Of a stretch of 64,000 bases of DNA, positions 30,640-38,926 are shown piece after piece. Each line of letters starts with the position of its first letter. Position 1 is the first letter of the stretch. Source of the DNA: an uncultured Burkholderiales bacterium (GTDB lineage Bacteria > Pseudomonadota > Gammaproteobacteria > Burkholderiales > Burkholderiaceae_C); assembly GCA_903886485.1 (NCBI GenBank), contig CAISMH010000011.1:124001-188000 (forward strand), read 5' to 3'. The notes below the pieces were generated by a model. That model worked only from the letters and a program-made list of their open reading frames with translations. It was not told the DNA's origin and ran no database searches. The position numbers and the translations under genes were made by a program.

Positions 30640-31794
30640 ATGACACACCCCACGTCCACCACGTCCACCACGTCCACCACTTCATTACAACTCCCACAAG
30701 CGCCAGCGCTGTTGGGCCCCCAAGGCTGGGTGCTGTTCTTGGCTGCCCTCATCACTGTCTGTGCGGTGGTGCCCATCCTCAATCTGTGGGTGAGCACGGA
30801 CAGTCTGTGGCACATGAGCGACTATGCCGTCGCGTTGGTCGGCAAGATCATGTGCTACGCCATCTGCGCTTTGGCGATGGATTTGATTTGGGGCTACACC
30901 GGCATCTTGTCGCTGGGTCACGGTTTGTTTTTTGCCCTCGGCGGCTATGTGATGGGCATGTACCTGATGCGCCAAATTGGCACGGACGGCAACTACAAAA
31001 GCAACCTGCCAGACTTCATGGTGTTCCTTGACTGGAAGACGCTGCCTTGGCATTGGACTTTCAGCGACAGCTTCCTCGCCACCTTGCTGCTCATCGTGCT
31101 GGTGCCCGGTGTGTTGGCTTGGGTCTTTGGTTACTTTGCGTTTCGCTCACGGATCAAAGGCGTGTATTTCTCCATCATCACGCAGGCACTGACTTTTGCG
31201 GCCATGCTGCTGTTCTTCCGCAACGAAACTGGCTTTGGTGGCAACAACGGCTTCACCGACTTCAAACGTATCTTGGACTTGCCCATCGCCACCCCTGCCA
31301 TGCGCATGACTTTGTTTGTGCTGACGGGGTGGGTGTTGTTGATGTGTTTTTTGTTCGCGCGTTGGTTGGTGCAAAGCAAGTTTGGCCGTGTGCTGCAAGC
31401 CATTCGTGATGCCGAAAGCCGCGTGATGTTTTCGGGCTACTCGCCACTGCCCTACAAGCTGACCATCTGGGTCATCTCGGCGGTGATGTGTGGCATTGCT
31501 GGGGCCTTGTATGTGCCCCAAGTGGGCATCATCAACCCCAGCGAGATGAGCCCCGCCAACTCGATTGAGATGGCCGTGTGGGCCGCTGTGGGTGGCCGAG
31601 CTTCGCTGATTGGGCCCATCGTCGGCGCGTTTATCGTCAATGGCATGAAGAGTTGGTTGACGGTGACGGCCCCTGAGTTTTGGTTGTACTTTTTAGGTGT
31701 CTTGTTCATCGGCGTGACGCTGTTCATGCCGCATGGCGTGGTGGGGCTGGTTCAAAAACTCAGCGCCAAGAAAAAAGCAGAGGAGCGCTTATGA
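30640..31794 (+). CDS. urtC: Urea ABC transporter permease UrtC
   Basis: This 384-aa LivM-type permease has about ten helices and the family stretches DLIWGYTGILSLGHGLFFALGGYVMGMYL and FRSRIKGVYFSIITQALTFAAMLLFFRNETGFGGNNGFTDF. Residues 4-12 are a Thr-Ser-Thr repeat encoded by three copies of a 9-bp unit (30654-30680), which may vary in number. It starts 1 bp after the urtB stop and overlaps urtD by 4 bp. Confidence 0.94.
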   Translation: MTHPTSTTSTTSTTSLQLPQAPALLGPQGWVLFLAALITVCAVVPILNLWVSTDSLWHMSDYAVALVGKIMCYAICALAMDLIWGYTGILSLGHGLFFALGGYVMGMYLMRQIGTDGNYKSNLPDFMVFLDWKTLPWHWTFSDSFLATLLLIVLVPGVLAWVFGYFAFRSRIKGVYFSIITQALTFAAMLLFFRNETGFGGNNGFTDFKRILDLPIATPAMRMTLFVLTGWVLLMCFLFARWLVQSKFGRVLQAIRDAESRVMFSGYSPLPYKLTIWVISAVMCGIAGALYVPQVGIINPSEMSPANSIEMAVWAAVGGRASLIGPIVGAFIVNGMKSWLTVTAPEFWLYFLGVLFIGVTLFMPHGVVGLVQKLSAKKKAEERL

Positions 31795-32663
31795 CACCCG
31801 ACCTGTTTGAAGAAGGTGCTGCGCGTTTGACCACACACCAAGCGCGTGTCGCGAGCGACGTTCACTCCGGCGACCGCAGTGCGGGCTATGGCCGCGTGCA
31901 TGAGCCGGGCAGCCTCGACGTGACACATGGCCGTATCTTGTATTTGGAAGATGTGCATGTGAGTTTTGATGGCTTCAAGGCCATCAACGGTTTGTCGCTG
32001 GACATTGCGCCGGGTGAGCTGCGTTGCATCATCGGGCCTAACGGCGCGGGCAAGACCACGATGATGGATATCATCACAGGCAAAACCAAACCCGACAGCG
32101 GTCAAGTGTTCTTTGGCAGCACGATTGATTTGCTGCGTCACAACGAGCCAGAAATTGCGCAACTCGGCATTGGTCGCAAGTTCCAAAAGCCCACCGTGTT
32201 TGAACGCTTGAGCGTGTTTGAAAACTTAGAGCTGGCTTTGAAAACCCACAAGGGTGTGGCGGCCTCGATGTTCTTTCAACTCAACGGCACGCAACGCGAT
32301 CGCTTGAGCGAAGTGCTGCACACGATTCACTTGGAAGACAGCGTCACACGTGAAGCAGGCAACTTGAGCCACGGCCAAAAGCAATGGCTAGAGATTGGCA
32401 TGCTGCTGATGCAAGACCCCAAGCTCTTGCTACTCGACGAGCCCGTGGCTGGCATGACCGACTTTGAAACCGAGCGCACCGCCGAGTTGTTCTTGACCCT
32501 CAAGGGCAAGCATTCGCTGATGGTGGTGGAGCACGACATGAGCTTCATCAACACCATCTCCGACATCGTCACGGTGTTGTGCGATGGCTCGGTGCTGGCA
32601 CAAGGCACGCTGGCCCAAGTGCAGGCCGATGAACGCGTGATTGAGGTGTATCTGGGCCGCTAA
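31791..32663 (+). CDS. urtD: Urea ABC transporter ATP-binding protein UrtD
   Basis: A 290-aa LivG-type ATPase: Walker A GPNGAGKT, signature NLSHGQKQWLEIGMLL, Walker B LLLLDEPVAGM and switch His in VVEHDM. The N-terminus carries about 45 extra, poorly conserved residues before ILYLEDVHVSFDGFKAINGL. It starts inside the urtC stop (ATGA). Confidence 0.95.
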   Translation: MTPDLFEEGAARLTTHQARVASDVHSGDRSAGYGRVHEPGSLDVTHGRILYLEDVHVSFDGFKAINGLSLDIAPGELRCIIGPNGAGKTTMMDIITGKTKPDSGQVFFGSTIDLLRHNEPEIAQLGIGRKFQKPTVFERLSVFENLELALKTHKGVAASMFFQLNGTQRDRLSEVLHTIHLEDSVTREAGNLSHGQKQWLEIGMLLMQDPKLLLLDEPVAGMTDFETERTAELFLTLKGKHSLMVVEHDMSFINTISDIVTVLCDGSVLAQGTLAQVQADERVIEVYLGR

Positions 32664-32703
32664 GTCCAAACCCAAAGCCCACGCACCAACCAAGACACAC
32701 ACC

Positions 32704-33402
32704 ATGCCCTTTTTAGACGTTCACCACATCAACCAGTTTTACGGCGGCTCGCACATCTTGCGTGACGTGAGCTTGGAGGCCCACTTGGGCCGCATCACCG
32801 TGCTGCTAGGACGCAACGGCGTGGGCAAAACCACTTTGCTCAAGTCCCTCATGGGCGCCGTGCCGATTCGTGATGGCAGCATCACGTTCAATGGCCACGC
32901 CATCGAACGCGCGGCGCCGTATGAACGCGCGCGTGCGGGCATTGGCTATGTGCCGCAGGGGCGCGAAATTTTTGCGCGCCTCACCGTCGAAGACAACTTG
33001 CGCATGGGGCTGGCCACGCGGCCTGCGGGCACGGATATTCCGCCAGAGTTGTTTGAGTTGTTCCCGGTGCTCAAGCAAATGTTGCACCGCCGAGGTGGAG
33101 ATTTGTCCGGTGGTCAACAACAGCAACTCGCCATTGCGCGTGCGCTGGCGTCAGGGCCAAAGTTGTTGGTGTTGGATGAGCCCACCGAAGGCATTCAACC
33201 CAGCATCATCAAAGACATTGGCCGCGTGATTCGGATGCTGGCCGCGCGCGGGGATATGGCGATTTTGTTGTGTGAGCAGTATTACGACTTCGCCGAGGAA
33301 TTGGCCGACGACTATTTGGTGATGGAACGTGGCGAGGTGATTGCGCGCGGATTGGGCTCCGACATGCAGCGCGACAACGTGCGTCAACTGGTGGCGATCT
33401 AG
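32704..33402 (+). CDS. urtE: Urea ABC transporter ATP-binding protein UrtE
   Basis: This 232-aa LivF-type ATPase has Walker A GRNGVGKTT, signature LSGGQQQQLAIARAL, Walker B LLVLDEPTEGIQPSII and CEQYYDFA in the switch position. It completes the high-affinity urea uptake system that feeds the urease encoded on the other strand. Confidence 0.95.
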   Translation: MPFLDVHHINQFYGGSHILRDVSLEAHLGRITVLLGRNGVGKTTLLKSLMGAVPIRDGSITFNGHAIERAAPYERARAGIGYVPQGREIFARLTVEDNLRMGLATRPAGTDIPPELFELFPVLKQMLHRRGGDLSGGQQQQLAIARALASGPKLLVLDEPTEGIQPSIIKDIGRVIRMLAARGDMAILLCEQYYDFAEELADDYLVMERGEVIARGLGSDMQRDNVRQLVAI

Positions 33403-33471
33403 TTTTTGGTCGCTGTGTTTCGGTACGGTGCGTTTGTGTTTCGTTCGTGAGGGCGCGGGAAAAAAGTGGAT

Positions 33472-33482
33472 ATACAATGTAT
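33472..33482. promoter_or_regulatory. Palindromic operator candidate before mazE-like gene
   Basis: ATACAATGTAT is an 11-bp perfect odd palindrome inside an A/T-rich stretch 22 bp before the antitoxin start. AbrB-fold antitoxins of MazE type bind such short palindromes at their own promoter; the pairing is inferred from position. Confidence 0.4.
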
Positions 33483-33504
33483 CTACTTTTTAAGAGGGGG
33501 CTTT

Positions 33505-33744
33505 ATGCAAGTCGAAATTGTTAAATGGGGAAATAGCAGCGCGGTGCGATTACCTGCTACCGCAATGAAGGATTTGCACTTAGCGCTTGGCGACCGTTTA
33601 GAGCTAGAAACTGTTGAAGGCCATATTGTGCTCAAACCATCTCCAAAGGCTTATTGCTTGCAGGATATGCTGGCAAAAATTAACAAACAAAATCAACATG
33701 CATTGGTAGATTTTGGTGCGCCTGCCGGACGTGAAATGTGGTGA
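33505..33744 (+). CDS. MazE/AbrB-fold antitoxin
   Basis: A 79-aa protein with an N-terminal SpoVT-AbrB swapped-hairpin DNA-binding domain: VEIVKWGNSSAVRLPATAMKDLHLALGDRLELETVEGHIVLKP. The disordered C-terminus (QHALVDFGAPAGREMW) would neutralise the toxin. An AGAGGGGG ribosome-binding site lies 8 bp upstream of ATG 33505. It overlaps the toxin gene by 7 bp. The base composition is lower in GC than the flanking urea genes, suggesting transfer. Confidence 0.88.
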   Translation: MQVEIVKWGNSSAVRLPATAMKDLHLALGDRLELETVEGHIVLKPSPKAYCLQDMLAKINKQNQHALVDFGAPAGREMW

Positions 33745-34088
33745 CCCGTAAGGCTTTCGCCCCTGATGTCGGTGACGTGGTTTGGCTTGAACATGATCCA
33801 CAAGCCGGTCATGAACAAGCTGGACATAGGCCCGCCCTGGTGTTGTCACCCAAAGCCTACAACGCGACGACTGGCCTTATGTTGTGCTGTCCCATTACTA
33901 CGCAAATCAAGGGTTATCCATTTGAGGTCGCTTTGATAGGCTCCAAAGGCTTGAAGGGCGTGGTACTTTCGGATCAACTTCGGAGTATGGACTGGGAGAT
34001 TCGCCAAGCAAAGTTGGCAGGTCGTGCTGCAGATGATGTTGTTGCTGAAGTGATCTCCAAGTTGAAAGTGTTGCTGCCACTGGGATGA
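33738..34088 (+). CDS. MazF/PemK-family mRNA endonuclease toxin
   Basis: This 116-aa protein (GTG 33738; a second GTG at 33741 would give 115) has the family core DVVWLEHDPQAGHEQAGHRPALVLSPKAYNATTGLMLCCPITTQIKGYPFEV and DQLRSMDWEIRQAKLAG. The Arg in HRPALVLS and the Thr in PITTQ correspond to catalytic residues of MazF. These enzymes cleave single-stranded RNA at short motifs. It overlaps its antitoxin gene and sits between urtE and the convergent ureD. Confidence 0.9.
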   Translation: MVTRKAFAPDVGDVVWLEHDPQAGHEQAGHRPALVLSPKAYNATTGLMLCCPITTQIKGYPFEVALIGSKGLKGVVLSDQLRSMDWEIRQAKLAGRAADDVVAEVISKLKVLLPLG

Positions 34089-34145
34089 GCAAATCGAGTC
34101 GCTTTTAAGTCTTCACCCACATCAAAATCCGAATACCCAAAAAAG

Positions 34146-34979
34146 CTACATCGACCAAATACGCGGCGGCTGATCCCCCATCGACCACAGCCCACGCCGC
34201 CACGCCGCCCACACCCCTCGCAGCAACGTTTGCGCAGGCTCGACCAACCCAGACAGTGTGCGCAACACCACGATGCGTGGATGTGACGACGTGACACCGG
34301 CCCACAAGCCGGCAGACGCTGCCTCGGTCAACGCACGCGCCAACGACAGCGCGACATCACGGCGCTCACGCGGCAAGTCTGCACCACACGCAAACACCAA
34401 GGTGGCCATGCAACGGTGCTTGGCCAAACCCAAAGGGCCGTCCATCAAACGCGTGTCTTGCGCATCCAGCAAACCACGCTCCAGCCACACGCCTGCTACT
34501 TCCATGTGTTGCTGCAACTGACCCCGCTCAAACGGCAAGTTGGCGTTGGGCAAACCCAAGGCCGTGATGTCCCACGCCATCATCTCGGCGCTAGGCGCTA
34601 AGTCAAACACCGCATGGTTCAAACCGTGGCAACCGTTGTAAGCAATGCTCTCGAGGGGCAGCCACTCCAGACGTGCGCCTTCGCCCACATGGGCTTTGAC
34701 TTGCTGCGTGGCAAGCCCTTGCTCGCTGCGATAAAAACGTGTGGCGCCAGGTGTGGTCAACAGGGCATGCGTATTGGCACCCAACTGCAACTCAATGTCT
34801 AAGGTGTCGCCCCCCACCAAGCCGCTGGGGGGATGCACCAACACGTTGTGACACACCGCGTCGCCCTCGGGGTAGAGGCTTTGCAACACACGCAATGGCC
34901 CCTTGTGCTCGAACTTCGCCACCGTGCGCGCTGCGGCGCGGGTGTAGTCGAGTGCGAGATGTGCGTGCCAACCTGTCAT
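34146..34979 (-). CDS. ureD: Urease accessory protein UreD (UreH)
   Basis: A 277-aa beta-rich scaffold with the family blocks GPLRVLQSLYPEGDAVCHNVLVHPPSGLVGGDTLDI, TTPGATRFYRSEQG and ESIAYNGCHGLNH. It binds apo-urease and recruits UreF-UreG-Ni. ATG 34979 (MTGWHAHLALDYTRAA) has AAGG nine bases upstream; a longer in-frame extension overlaps the TonB-receptor promoter and is rejected. It lies apart from the other ure genes, separated by urtABCDE and the toxin-antitoxin pair. Confidence 0.94.
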   Translation of the reverse strand: MTGWHAHLALDYTRAAARTVAKFEHKGPLRVLQSLYPEGDAVCHNVLVHPPSGLVGGDTLDIELQLGANTHALLTTPGATRFYRSEQGLATQQVKAHVGEGARLEWLPLESIAYNGCHGLNHAVFDLAPSAEMMAWDITALGLPNANLPFERGQLQQHMEVAGVWLERGLLDAQDTRLMDGPLGLAKHRCMATLVFACGADLPRERRDVALSLARALTEAASAGLWAGVTSSHPRIVVLRTLSGLVEPAQTLLRGVWAAWRRGLWSMGDQPPRIWSM

Positions 34980-35033
34980 TTTTTGCCTTGTTTTGGTGCC
35001 AAAAAGAAATAGAACGCATGCAATGGTGCGTGA

Positions 35034-35050
35034 CGCACGAAACCAGTGCA
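35034..35050. promoter_or_regulatory. NtrC-like dyad upstream of TonB receptor
   Basis: CGCACGAAACCAGTGCA has the exact GCAC-N7-GTGC core of NtrC sites. It lies about 73 bp before the predicted sigma-54 start point at 35115 and also 55-71 bp before the divergent ureD start. A GTGCGT-G-ACGCAC palindrome overlaps its left half (35026-35038). Confidence 0.45.
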
Positions 35051-35087
35051 ACGCAACGCTGTGTTTGCACGGTTTCGGGGGTGGCCG

Positions 35088-35104
35088 TTGGCGCACCAAT
35101 TGCT
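35088..35104 (+). promoter_or_regulatory. Sigma-54 (-24/-12) promoter candidate for TonB receptor
   Basis: TTGGCGCACCAATTGCT has the required GG-N10-GC spacing and one mismatch to TTGGCAC. The predicted start site, about 35115, is two bases before the receptor ATG, and no Shine-Dalgarno sequence is present. The transcript would be nearly leaderless, as predicted for ureA. Confidence 0.45.
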
Positions 35105-35116
35105 TCGGTGATGTAG

Positions 35117-37147
35117 ATGCCTGTTCTATCCTCATCCTCTGTGTGTGTCACCCGCTGCGCGGCGCTGACACTGTGCCTTGCAGGCTTCGTGCCAGAGGTG
35201 CGTGCCGATGCCGTGATGCCAGAGATTGAGATTCACGCGCAGCCACAACGCGCCGAGAGAGACAGTGCTTCAGACGGCTCCATCCGTGCCGAACAGATCG
35301 CACAGCAAGCGCTGCTGCGTCCCGCCGATGTGCTGGAGAACATCGCAGGCATGGTGGTCACGCAACACTCGGGCGATGGCAAGGCGAATCAATATTTTTT
35401 GCGCGGCATCAACTTGGACCATGGCACCGATTTCGCCACCACCGTCAATGGCGTGCCCGTGAACTTGCCCACCCACGCACATGGTCAGGGCTACAGTGAT
35501 TTGAATTTTTTAATGCCGGAACTGGTGCAACGTGTGGACTACCGCAAGGGCCCCTATGCCGCAGAAGATGGCGATTTTTCGTCTGCTGGTTCGGCTCACT
35601 TTGCGTACCGCACACAGATGGATCGCCCCTTGACCAACGTCACTTGGGGACAGCATGGCTACCTGCGCGGCATGACGGCCGACTCACGCACGGTTGGGCA
35701 AGACATGGTGCTGCTGACCGCCGTGGAGCGCACCAACTACCAAGGCCCATGGGTCGTCCCCGAGGGACTGCGCAAAACCAACGCCTTGCTGACACTCAGC
35801 GCAGGCAGTGCGAGCCAAGGGTGGTCTACCAGCTTGTCACTCTATCGCGCACACTGGACATCGACAGACCAAATTCCACAGCGACTCATCGACCAAGGCA
35901 ATTATCAAAATCAAGCCTTTGGCAGATTTGACTCGCTGGATGCCAGCGATGGCGGGCAGACGGGGCGCAACAGCTTGTCGGGTGAATGGCATCAGCACAG
36001 CGCCGACAGTACCCGCAAATTGAGCTGGTATGTCATGCAGTACGACCTGACCTTGTATTCCAACTTCACCTACCAAACCACGCCCACCGGTGATCAGTTT
36101 GCCCAACGCGACCAACGCACCGTGGTGGGCGCACACGCGTTGCAAACATGGGTGGTCAGCAGTACCGAGACCACCCTCAGCACCAACACCGTCGGGCTAC
36201 AGGTGCGTCAAGACCAAATTCAAGTGGGCTTAGACCAAACCACACAACGCACGGTGACCCACGCTGTTCGCGCCGATGCGGTCACACCATCGTTGCTCGG
36301 TATTTACGCCGAGAACAACACCACATGGGCCCCGCAGTTGCGAACCGTGATGGGCGCCCGTCTGGACCAATTCCATGCGCGGGCCCACAGCACACTGGCT
36401 GATGGCGCTTCGCTCACTCAGCAAAGTCAGCAGCTATCGCCCAAGTTCTCTGCCATTTGGGGGGCATGGCGCCACACCGACTTGTTCTTCAACCTGGGCC
36501 GCGGTTTTCACAGCAACGACGCGCGCAGCGCAGCCGGCTTGACACGTTCGCAAGGCGAGGAGCTTGGCCTGCGCACCACGCCCTTGCCCCACCTCGAGAC
36601 CAGCTTGGCACTCTGGCGTTTGGACTTTGATTCCGAGTTGCACTACATGGGCGACACAGGCACGACGCAGGCAGGGCGCCCCAGCCAGCGCAAGGGGCTG
36701 GAGCTGAACAACCACTGGTCACCCCAGACTCGCTTGAGCCTCGACGCCAATGTGGCGTGGAGCCAACCCCGCTACACCGACGCCAACGCCAGTGGCAACT
36801 TCATTCCCAACGCTGTGCAAAAAGTGGCGCATCTCAACGCGGTGGTGAACCCGCTTGGCACTTGGTCTTTGTCGGTGGGGATGCGCTACATCGGCTCGGC
36901 GGCATTGGTGGAAGACAACAGCATGCGTTCGTCTGCGAATATCAGCACGCAGCTGCGCATCTCGCACCGTTTGAACTCTGATGTGAAGCTGTCGTTGGAT
37001 GTGTTCAACCTCGCCAACCGCCAGAACAATGACATTCAGTACGCATATCTGTCGCAACTCAACCATGAGCCCAACCCTGTGAACGATATCCACCTCCACC
37101 CCGCTGAACCTCGCACCTTCAGACTCAGCGCCTCTGTGAGATATTGA
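35117..37147 (+). CDS. TonB-dependent outer-membrane receptor
   Basis: This 676-aa receptor has a signal peptide (about residues 1-31, ending EVRADA), a plug domain (RPADVLENIAGMVVTQHSGDGKANQYFLRGINLDHGTDFATTVNGVPVNLPTHAHGQGYSDLNFL) and a 22-strand barrel ending in the aromatic LSASVRY. The plug has an unusual His-containing loop (PTHAHGQGYSD). Such receptors import metal chelates or other scarce ligands using TonB. Beside ureD, with a nitrogen-type promoter, a nickel complex or a nitrogen compound is a reasonable guess, but nothing proves it. Confidence 0.9.
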   Translation: MPVLSSSSVCVTRCAALTLCLAGFVPEVRADAVMPEIEIHAQPQRAERDSASDGSIRAEQIAQQALLRPADVLENIAGMVVTQHSGDGKANQYFLRGINLDHGTDFATTVNGVPVNLPTHAHGQGYSDLNFLMPELVQRVDYRKGPYAAEDGDFSSAGSAHFAYRTQMDRPLTNVTWGQHGYLRGMTADSRTVGQDMVLLTAVERTNYQGPWVVPEGLRKTNALLTLSAGSASQGWSTSLSLYRAHWTSTDQIPQRLIDQGNYQNQAFGRFDSLDASDGGQTGRNSLSGEWHQHSADSTRKLSWYVMQYDLTLYSNFTYQTTPTGDQFAQRDQRTVVGAHALQTWVVSSTETTLSTNTVGLQVRQDQIQVGLDQTTQRTVTHAVRADAVTPSLLGIYAENNTTWAPQLRTVMGARLDQFHARAHSTLADGASLTQQSQQLSPKFSAIWGAWRHTDLFFNLGRGFHSNDARSAAGLTRSQGEELGLRTTPLPHLETSLALWRLDFDSELHYMGDTGTTQAGRPSQRKGLELNNHWSPQTRLSLDANVAWSQPRYTDANASGNFIPNAVQKVAHLNAVVNPLGTWSLSVGMRYIGSAALVEDNSMRSSANISTQLRISHRLNSDVKLSLDVFNLANRQNNDIQYAYLSQLNHEPNPVNDIHLHPAEPRTFRLSASVRY

Positions 37148-37165
37148 GCCGCCTACACTTGCTGG

Positions 37166-38473
37166 GTGACTTCCAAACCAAACCAACAAATCGCCATCAT
37201 TGGCGCGGGCCCCGCAGGCCTGATAGCGGCTGAAATGCTCAGTGCCGCTGGCGTTCACGTCCATGTGTATGACGCCATGCCTTCTGTCGGCCGCAAGTTT
37301 TTACTGGCGGGCTTGGGTGGGCTCAACCTCACACATGCCGAGCCTTTTGAACAATTCATCTTGCGTTACGCCGAGCGCAGCGCCGCTTGCGCGGCGTGGC
37401 TTCAACGCTTTGATGCCACGGCGATTTGCGAATGGGTCAAAGGCTTGGGTCTTGATACCTTCGTGGGCAGCTCGCAGCGCATCTTCCCCACCGACATGAA
37501 AGCCGCGCCCCTGCTGCGCGCGTGGCTCCACCGCTTGCGCCACCCAGCACAGGGCGTGCCCGTGAGCTTTCACATGCGCCACCGCTGGAACGGCAGCTTG
37601 CAGCACAACGTGGACGCCACACACCCCTTTACCCTGCATTTCGACATGCCGCAAGGCGCACACATCGCCCACGCCGATGCCGTGCTGCTGGCCTTGGGCG
37701 GCGGCAGTTGGGCCAAGCTCGGCTCAGACGGCGCATGGCAGCCTTGGTTGGCCACGTTGGGGCTCGATGTCTCCCCGCTGCGCCCTGCCAACTGCGGCTT
37801 TGATGTGCAAGGCTCTGGTGCCAACAGCACCACGGCGATGGGTTGGAGCCCACACTTGGCCAGCCAATTTGCGGGCACCCCTTTGAAGTCGGTCGCTTTG
37901 TCGTTCACTGACAGCACTGGGGCCACTTTCCAGCGCAGAGGCGAGTTCGTCATCACCGCCACAGGCGTAGAGGGCAACTTGATCTACGCGGCATCCGCCT
38001 TGCTGCGCGACGCGCTATCACGCCAAGCCAGCGCGACGGTGTACTTAGACCTCAAACCCGACTTCACACCCGAACGCGTGTTGACCGAAGTGCGCCACCC
38101 GCGTGGTTCACGCTCCCTCAGCAGTCACTTGAAAAGCCGTCTTCACCTCAGCGCCTTGCACTTGGGCTTGCTGCATGAGGTCTTGAGCAAAGAGGCCATG
38201 AATGACCCCGCACAACTTGCGGCCGCCATCAAACACCTGCCCATCACCTTGACCGCCACACGTCCACTCGATGAAGCCATCAGCAGTGCAGGCGGCGTCC
38301 GCCTAGAAGCCCTGAATGAAGACCTGATGGCCAAGTCTCTGCCAGGCGTGTTTGTCGCGGGTGAAATGCTCGATTGGGAGGCCCCCACGGGCGGCTACTT
38401 GCTCAGTGCCTGCCTGGCCAGCGGCCGCGTCGCAGGCTTAGGCGCTGCGCGGTATTTGGCTGAGCCACTATGA
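37166..38473 (+). CDS. NAD(P)/FAD-dependent oxidoreductase, BaiN/HI0933-like
   Basis: A 435-aa flavoprotein with the FAD motif IIGAGPAGLIAAEMLSAAGVHVHVYDAMPSVGRKFLLAGLGGLNLTH, the family hallmark, and the C-terminal GVFVAGEMLDWEAPTGGYLLSACLASGRVAG second dinucleotide block. It is of the TIGR03862-like branch. The substrate is unknown. Translation seems to start at GTG 37166, 18 bp after the TonB receptor, so the two are likely co-transcribed. Confidence 0.85.
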   Translation: MTSKPNQQIAIIGAGPAGLIAAEMLSAAGVHVHVYDAMPSVGRKFLLAGLGGLNLTHAEPFEQFILRYAERSAACAAWLQRFDATAICEWVKGLGLDTFVGSSQRIFPTDMKAAPLLRAWLHRLRHPAQGVPVSFHMRHRWNGSLQHNVDATHPFTLHFDMPQGAHIAHADAVLLALGGGSWAKLGSDGAWQPWLATLGLDVSPLRPANCGFDVQGSGANSTTAMGWSPHLASQFAGTPLKSVALSFTDSTGATFQRRGEFVITATGVEGNLIYAASALLRDALSRQASATVYLDLKPDFTPERVLTEVRHPRGSRSLSSHLKSRLHLSALHLGLLHEVLSKEAMNDPAQLAAAIKHLPITLTATRPLDEAISSAGGVRLEALNEDLMAKSLPGVFVAGEMLDWEAPTGGYLLSACLASGRVAGLGAARYLAEPL

Positions 38474-38521
38474 TTGCGCCAATGCTTCGTTTTTGATCGC
38501 CAGCCCGATAATTTTTAAGCC

Positions 38522-38926
38522 ATGTTCCGCACCCTGCTCAAATCCAAAATCCATCGCGTTGCGACGACCCAGTGCGAATTGCATTACGAGGGCTCCTGCG
38601 CCATCGACGAAAACCTGCTGGACGCCGCCAACATTAGTGAGAACGAACAAGTCCACATCTGGAACATCAACAACGGCGAACGCTTCATCACCTACGCCAT
38701 CAAAGGCGAGCGTGGCTCGGGCATGATTTCGGTCAACGGCTCTGCCGCACGTCGTGCCAGCGTGGGTGACTTGTTGATCATTGCGTCATTCGCACAAGTG
38801 CATGAAGACCAAGTGGCTGGCCATGAACCTCAGCTGGTGTTTGTGGATGAGAACAACCAACAAGTGGGCTTGCGTCACCATGTGCCCACGCAGGCTGCGC
38901 CCGGGCATGGGACGGATGAGTGCTAA
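38522..38926 (+). CDS. panD: Aspartate 1-decarboxylase
   Basis: This 134-aa pyruvoyl enzyme makes beta-alanine for pantothenate. The self-cleavage site Gly24-Ser25 lies in HYEGSCAID, Lys9 and the Tyr58-region ([13 protein letters not shown]) are present. The end overlaps the next gene by 11 bp. The length is normal for betaproteobacteria. Confidence 0.95.
   Translation: MFRTLLKSKIHRVATTQCELHYEGSCAIDENLLDAANISENEQVHIWNINNGERFITYAIKGERGSGMISVNGSAARRASVGDLLIIASFAQVHEDQVAGHEPQLVFVDENNQQVGLRHHVPTQAAPGHGTDEC

Noticed and set aside
34985..35003. Sigma-54 promoter for ureD on the minus strand
   Set aside because: A good TTGGCACC -24 box exists, but no GC lies 10 nt after the GG, and the predicted start would fall inside ureD.
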